This document shows positions 6,501-8,099 of a stretch of 8,099 nt of DNA, piece by piece (position 1 is the first letter of the stretch; each line of letters begins with the position of its first letter). The notes under the pieces are model-generated. The model was not told the origin of the DNA. It did no database searches and was given only the letters and a program-made list of their open reading frames with translations. Origin of the DNA: Spirochaetaceae bacterium (GTDB lineage: Bacteria > Spirochaetota > Spirochaetia > Treponematales > Breznakiellaceae); assembly GCA_031257075.1 (NCBI GenBank), contig JAIRPM010000154.1:1-8099 (forward strand), read 5' to 3'. A program made the translations under genes and the position numbers.

Positions 6501-7031
6501 CTGTATGCCAAGCGATTTCAGGTCTTCGGGCATATACCCCAATGCCGTTTCCACCTGCCTGCTCGACAGCAGTATGTCATGTACGGCATCCCATTCCCAA
6601 TAACTTAACTTTACAATATCGGCCACCAAATCCAAGTTTTCCTGTTTGCGGTAAACCATATCCACCGCTCTTTTCACGTAGGTTATATCCCGCAGAACGC
6701 CGCGCAGTATCAGGGCTTTGCCGTCTTTGCCGCGCTTGCTTACATAAGCGGCGTCCTGCACCCAAATAATGCCGCCGTCTTTGCGTTTAAGGCGCACTTC
6801 TACGCTGCGAACTTCGTTGCCGGGGGATTCCGCCGCGGCGCGTTTCATTTCATCTATTGCCGCCAAATCCTGCGGGGACGCGGCAAGGGCGGCGGCGGCG
6901 TTTTTGCCTTTGAATTCGTCTATCGTCCAGCCGCATAAATCTTTCCAGTTGCCGGCAAGCGTCTGCCTGCCGGTCTTTGTGTTAAACTTCCAGAAGACAA
7001 TGTCGTTTGAAGCGTTTATTGTTTGAAACAT
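3588..7031 (-). CDS. Soluble hybrid histidine kinase: three PAS, HisKA, HATPase, degenerate receiver, receiver, Hpt
   Basis: A 1147-residue multi-step phosphorelay kinase without a signal peptide or membrane segments, so it senses a cytoplasmic cue. Domains (numbered from ATG 7031): PAS1 about 1-120, PAS2 131-266 and PAS3 286-413 (both with IHPEDR and a xWEWD/FEWD strand); HisKA with MSHEIRTPM and phospho-acceptor H433; HATPase with N-box N550, DSGRG (D585) and GTGLGLAI (615-622); a receiver-like segment 669-768 lacking the acidic pocket and with LFAAS at the phospho-acceptor position; a true receiver with DD 796-797, FIDHMMPGMDG (D845), T881 and K903; an Hpt domain with HAVKG (H1003); and a helical tail 1069-1147. 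Phosphate should pass H433 to D845 to H1003 to an unlinked response regulator, since none is encoded here. Start: ATG 7031 has AAGGA (7043-7039) seven bases upstream, while TTG 7037 is only one base from it. It begins 46 bases after the stop of the upstream TPR gene, probably in one operon. Confidence 0.95.
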   Translation of the reverse strand: MFQTINASNDIVFWKFNTKTGRQTLAGNWKDLCGWTIDEFKGKNAAAALAASPQDLAAIDEMKRAAAESPGNEVRSVEVRLKRKDGGIIWVQDAAYVSKRGKDGKALILRGVLRDITYVKRAVDMVYRKQENLDLVADIVKLSYWEWDAVHDILLSSRQVETALGYMPEDLKSLGIQYIPEYIKNKNIDAFPAGTFIGIIHPEDRYILLNVIDDYMRQTIRHFRKEFRLLNKKGDYVWVIASGYLAEYDKENGIEIVRGAILNIDDSKQAEMRALESAAKLAQYKEHMDIVAEMSHLAYFEWDVIQDSLDSASIHLLRELGYREGEIKGFGFEPRENPTAPYYYIELIHPEDRAKRSESLDLCLKGISNSYQAEVRVRGKNGEYLWTKAYGYAAEWEDGLPSKIIGGIININALRRAENLNKAKSAFLARMSHEIRTPMNAITGMSELILRENISPRIREYASGVQQAGANLLSLINDILDFSKIESGNLKIVNAPYLFASLINDVINIIRLRLREKQLIFTVNISSGIPQRLTGDVTRIRQIMLNLLNNAAKYTDKGYVALDITAARQEAGDNNYITIEVKVTDSGRGIKPEDTEKLFGEFIQVDIERNHNIEGTGLGLAIAGNLAHAMNGTITVESVYGEGSCFTFTIPQIVEEEQRIAVVENAAEKRVLLYEARERYAASLKRCMDDLNVFCTVVSSYQQLKTELADGRYNWLFAASPLYESAYDLIKKTNAQAKIAALGDASGIYADVVIPLPAHAISIANILNNSKSADKDEPEHTTFGFAAPGARILIVDDILTNLVVAEGLLAPYQMRVNTSLSGQDAITLIKELAQKDEYFDALFIDHMMPGMDGIETAQAVRALALEGYGDIFNTIPIIAFTANAIIGMREIFLENGFTDYIVKPIDIKKMDEALRAAIPAEKQISKHYAVAAPEYGVQARRQLRQEIAQINDIDVPSALEHVRTEENLIKVLKQFVSEFNGYVNGIYAAMQSESWEDYGIKVHAVKGVLATIGNAPLSQRARELEMAVKEGNYPFCRAKTAALCEGLTAFHEALKKTALAHEEPGDAKTAISPATFIKKLQELHEAAFKFNSDESERLIEQLVKIEPDDASMKELWEKAAPSIQAKITEFDYDRAAAEIQTILNLTA

Positions 7032-7038
7032 GCTCAAT

Positions 7039-7043
7039 TCCTT
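7039..7043 (-). promoter_or_regulatory. Ribosome binding site that decides the kinase start
   Basis: AAGGA on the minus strand is seven bases before ATG 7031 and one base before the in-frame TTG 7037, so ATG 7031 is the likely start. Confidence 0.6.
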
Positions 7044-7077
7044 GCTGATTTCCGTAAGCCGGCAGCGCCCGGCGCTT

Positions 7078-8099
7078 CTATCTGATATTGAAATAAAATT
7101 TATTTAAATATGCTATGCGTTTAACCGCTTCATCATAATAAGGGCTTTGGGGAAACCCCGATGTAAGCGCGGTATAAGCGTTTATGCTGTTTTTTATATT
7201 ACGGAGCGCGCCCGGCGCTTCGTATGTTTTGCCGCGTAAATATAAAATTCTATCATCCGGCGGAATTCCGGCGGCGTTTAGCGTTTCGAGGTTTTCGACA
7301 GCCCGCGGGATATTGCCGGCTTTGTACGCCGCTTCCGCGTCAGCCAGAGCCTGTTCGCCGTCAAACGGCGGCGCTGCGGGCGCTTCTTCTTTTGCCGGGG
7401 CAGCGCCGTTTTCAGGGGGGGCTTCAACCGGATGAAACGCGGCGGGAACAACCGGCGCGCTTGCGGGCGTTTCCGGCGTTATCCGCGTATCCGGGGGGGG
7501 GGCGGGGACCGCCGCGCTTTTAGGGCTGCGTATCTCCGGCGGCGCCCATTCGGCGGGCGGCCAGCGGGGCTCGGCGCGGACACGGTTTGCTTCGCCGGCC
7601 GCTGTTTCCGGCGGCGCGACAATAACGGAAACGGTATCATCTATCTGGTAGTCGTTATAAAAATCATGTTTGGAAAATTTAAGCGTATATTCGCCTGCTT
7701 CGCGCGGTTTGAATACAAACAGCATCCCTTCAGGGTCTTGTTTGCGGGAATCAAATTCTATGCCGCGCTTAAGCGCCGTTTCGCCGCTGTACACCCAGCC
7801 CGCTCCCCGGAACGGTATTTCCAGAAGCTGGCCTGCGTGTACGCGGACGGTACGGGAAGCATGCGGCTTTTCAAGGCGGTCGATGGTTTCGCTGGGAAGT
7901 TTCACCCCGGGACGCGATACAAGGGCGGACGGCTCCAAACGGAAAGCCTCCGCCGGCGGCCGTTCTACGGCAAGTTCCGAAGGGCGCAGGCCCGGCGGCG
8001 GCGCCGGCGGGAGCGCAGGCGGCGCCGGCGGAGCCTTTGCCGGCTGTGCCGGAGCCGCCGCCGCCGGGGGCGCAGAAGGCGCGGGGCGGGGTGGGGCGG
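7078..8099 (-). CDS. Proline/alanine-rich protein with beta-rich domain and C-terminal TPR-like domain (N terminus outside window)
   Basis: The frame is open to the right edge, so 339 C-terminal residues are visible; the TTG at 7938 is an internal leucine codon, not a start. Visible residues 1-53 are almost entirely Pro/Ala (for example PAKAPPAPPALPPAPPP). Residues about 82-163 form a compact beta-rich domain with VRVHAGQLLEIPFRGAGWVY, FDSRKQDPEGMLFVFKP and EAGEYTLKF, a pattern I associate with treponemal envelope TPR proteins but cannot name. A second Pro/Ala/Glu linker follows (about 164-245) and includes a C10 run at 7493-7502. Residues about 246-339 are helical with TPR character (ADAEAAYKAGNIPRAVENLE, then SINAYTALTSGFPQSPYYDEAVKRI), like the repeats of YbgF/BamD-type envelope proteins. 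Proline linkers spanning the periplasm are a plausible use. The gene ends at TAG 7080-7078, 46 bases before the kinase ATG. Function is unknown. Confidence 0.85.
   Translation of the reverse strand, partial: APPRPAPSAPPAAAAPAQPAKAPPAPPALPPAPPPGLRPSELAVERPPAEAFRLEPSALVSRPGVKLPSETIDRLEKPHASRTVRVHAGQLLEIPFRGAGWVYSGETALKRGIEFDSRKQDPEGMLFVFKPREAGEYTLKFSKHDFYNDYQIDDTVSVIVAPPETAAGEANRVRAEPRWPPAEWAPPEIRSPKSAAVPAPPPDTRITPETPASAPVVPAAFHPVEAPPENGAAPAKEEAPAAPPFDGEQALADAEAAYKAGNIPRAVENLETLNAAGIPPDDRILYLRGKTYEAPGALRNIKNSINAYTALTSGFPQSPYYDEAVKRIAYLNKFYFNIR
7493..7502. repeat. Ten-base G run (C10 on the coding strand) in the proline linker
   Basis: Ten consecutive G on the plus strand encode proline codons in the second linker of the TPR protein. 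In this frame the linker reads PAPPPDTR. A one-base change would shift the frame before the TPR-like domain. It is shorter than the G15 tract and may simply reflect proline codon use. Confidence 0.8.

Noticed and set aside
7032..7037. TTG at 7037 as the start of the kinase
   Set aside because: The Shine-Dalgarno AAGGA is only one base from it, but seven bases from ATG 7031.
7936..7938. TTG at 7938 as the start of the proline-rich TPR gene
   Set aside because: The frame stays open with a consistent Pro/Ala-rich composition up to the window edge, and no ribosome binding site precedes this codon.
1..8099. tRNA or rRNA genes, CRISPR repeats, insertion sequence ends
   Set aside because: No cloverleaf, regularly spaced direct repeats, transposase motifs or matching terminal inverted repeats were seen in either strand.

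Overview
The window carries one strand of genes: every gene I can support is on the minus strand and reads right to left. Base composition is close to even, with very GC-rich proline/alanine-coding stretches at the right edge. The two right-hand genes and lgt through the P-loop gene are tightly packed. TPR-type envelope proteins, a proline-rich linker protein, a membrane-free hybrid histidine kinase and an Lgt with a lysine/arginine-rich tail together suggest a spirochaete, most likely a Treponema of the kind found in animal or insect guts. That placement is inference from gene style, not from a marker gene.

Layout in transcription order: (1) 8099-7078, the C-terminal 339 residues of a proline/alanine-rich protein with a beta-rich domain and a C-terminal TPR-like helical domain; its start lies outside the window. 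(2) 7031-3588, a large soluble hybrid histidine kinase (PAS-PAS-PAS-HisKA-HATPase-degenerate receiver-receiver-Hpt-helical tail). (3) 3535-2477, lgt, prolipoprotein diacylglyceryl transferase, preceded by an inverted repeat that touches its start codon and encloses a -10-like box. (4) 2457-1576, a P-loop protein whose C-terminal part looks like an Asp23/Gls24 domain. (5) 1506-334, an exported protein with a peptidase-MA-like domain that has lost its HExxH zinc motif, followed by TPR repeats; it has its own near-consensus promoter and strong ribosome binding site and ends in a tandem hairpin terminator. (6) 110-1, the first codons of another exported protein running off the left edge, with a strong Shine-Dalgarno, an ATA where ATG is expected, and a run of 15 G just after the signal-like sequence.

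The theme is the cell envelope: lipoprotein maturation (lgt), a possible envelope-stress ATPase, and exported or envelope TPR proteins, beside a sensory phosphorelay kinase whose response regulator is not in the window. No mobile element, CRISPR array, tRNA or rRNA is visible. The most notable part is the left 340 bases: a putative phase-variable signal-peptide gene with a non-standard start, two matching TTGTG/CACAA dyads upstream of it, and the double-hairpin terminator of the neighbouring gene.
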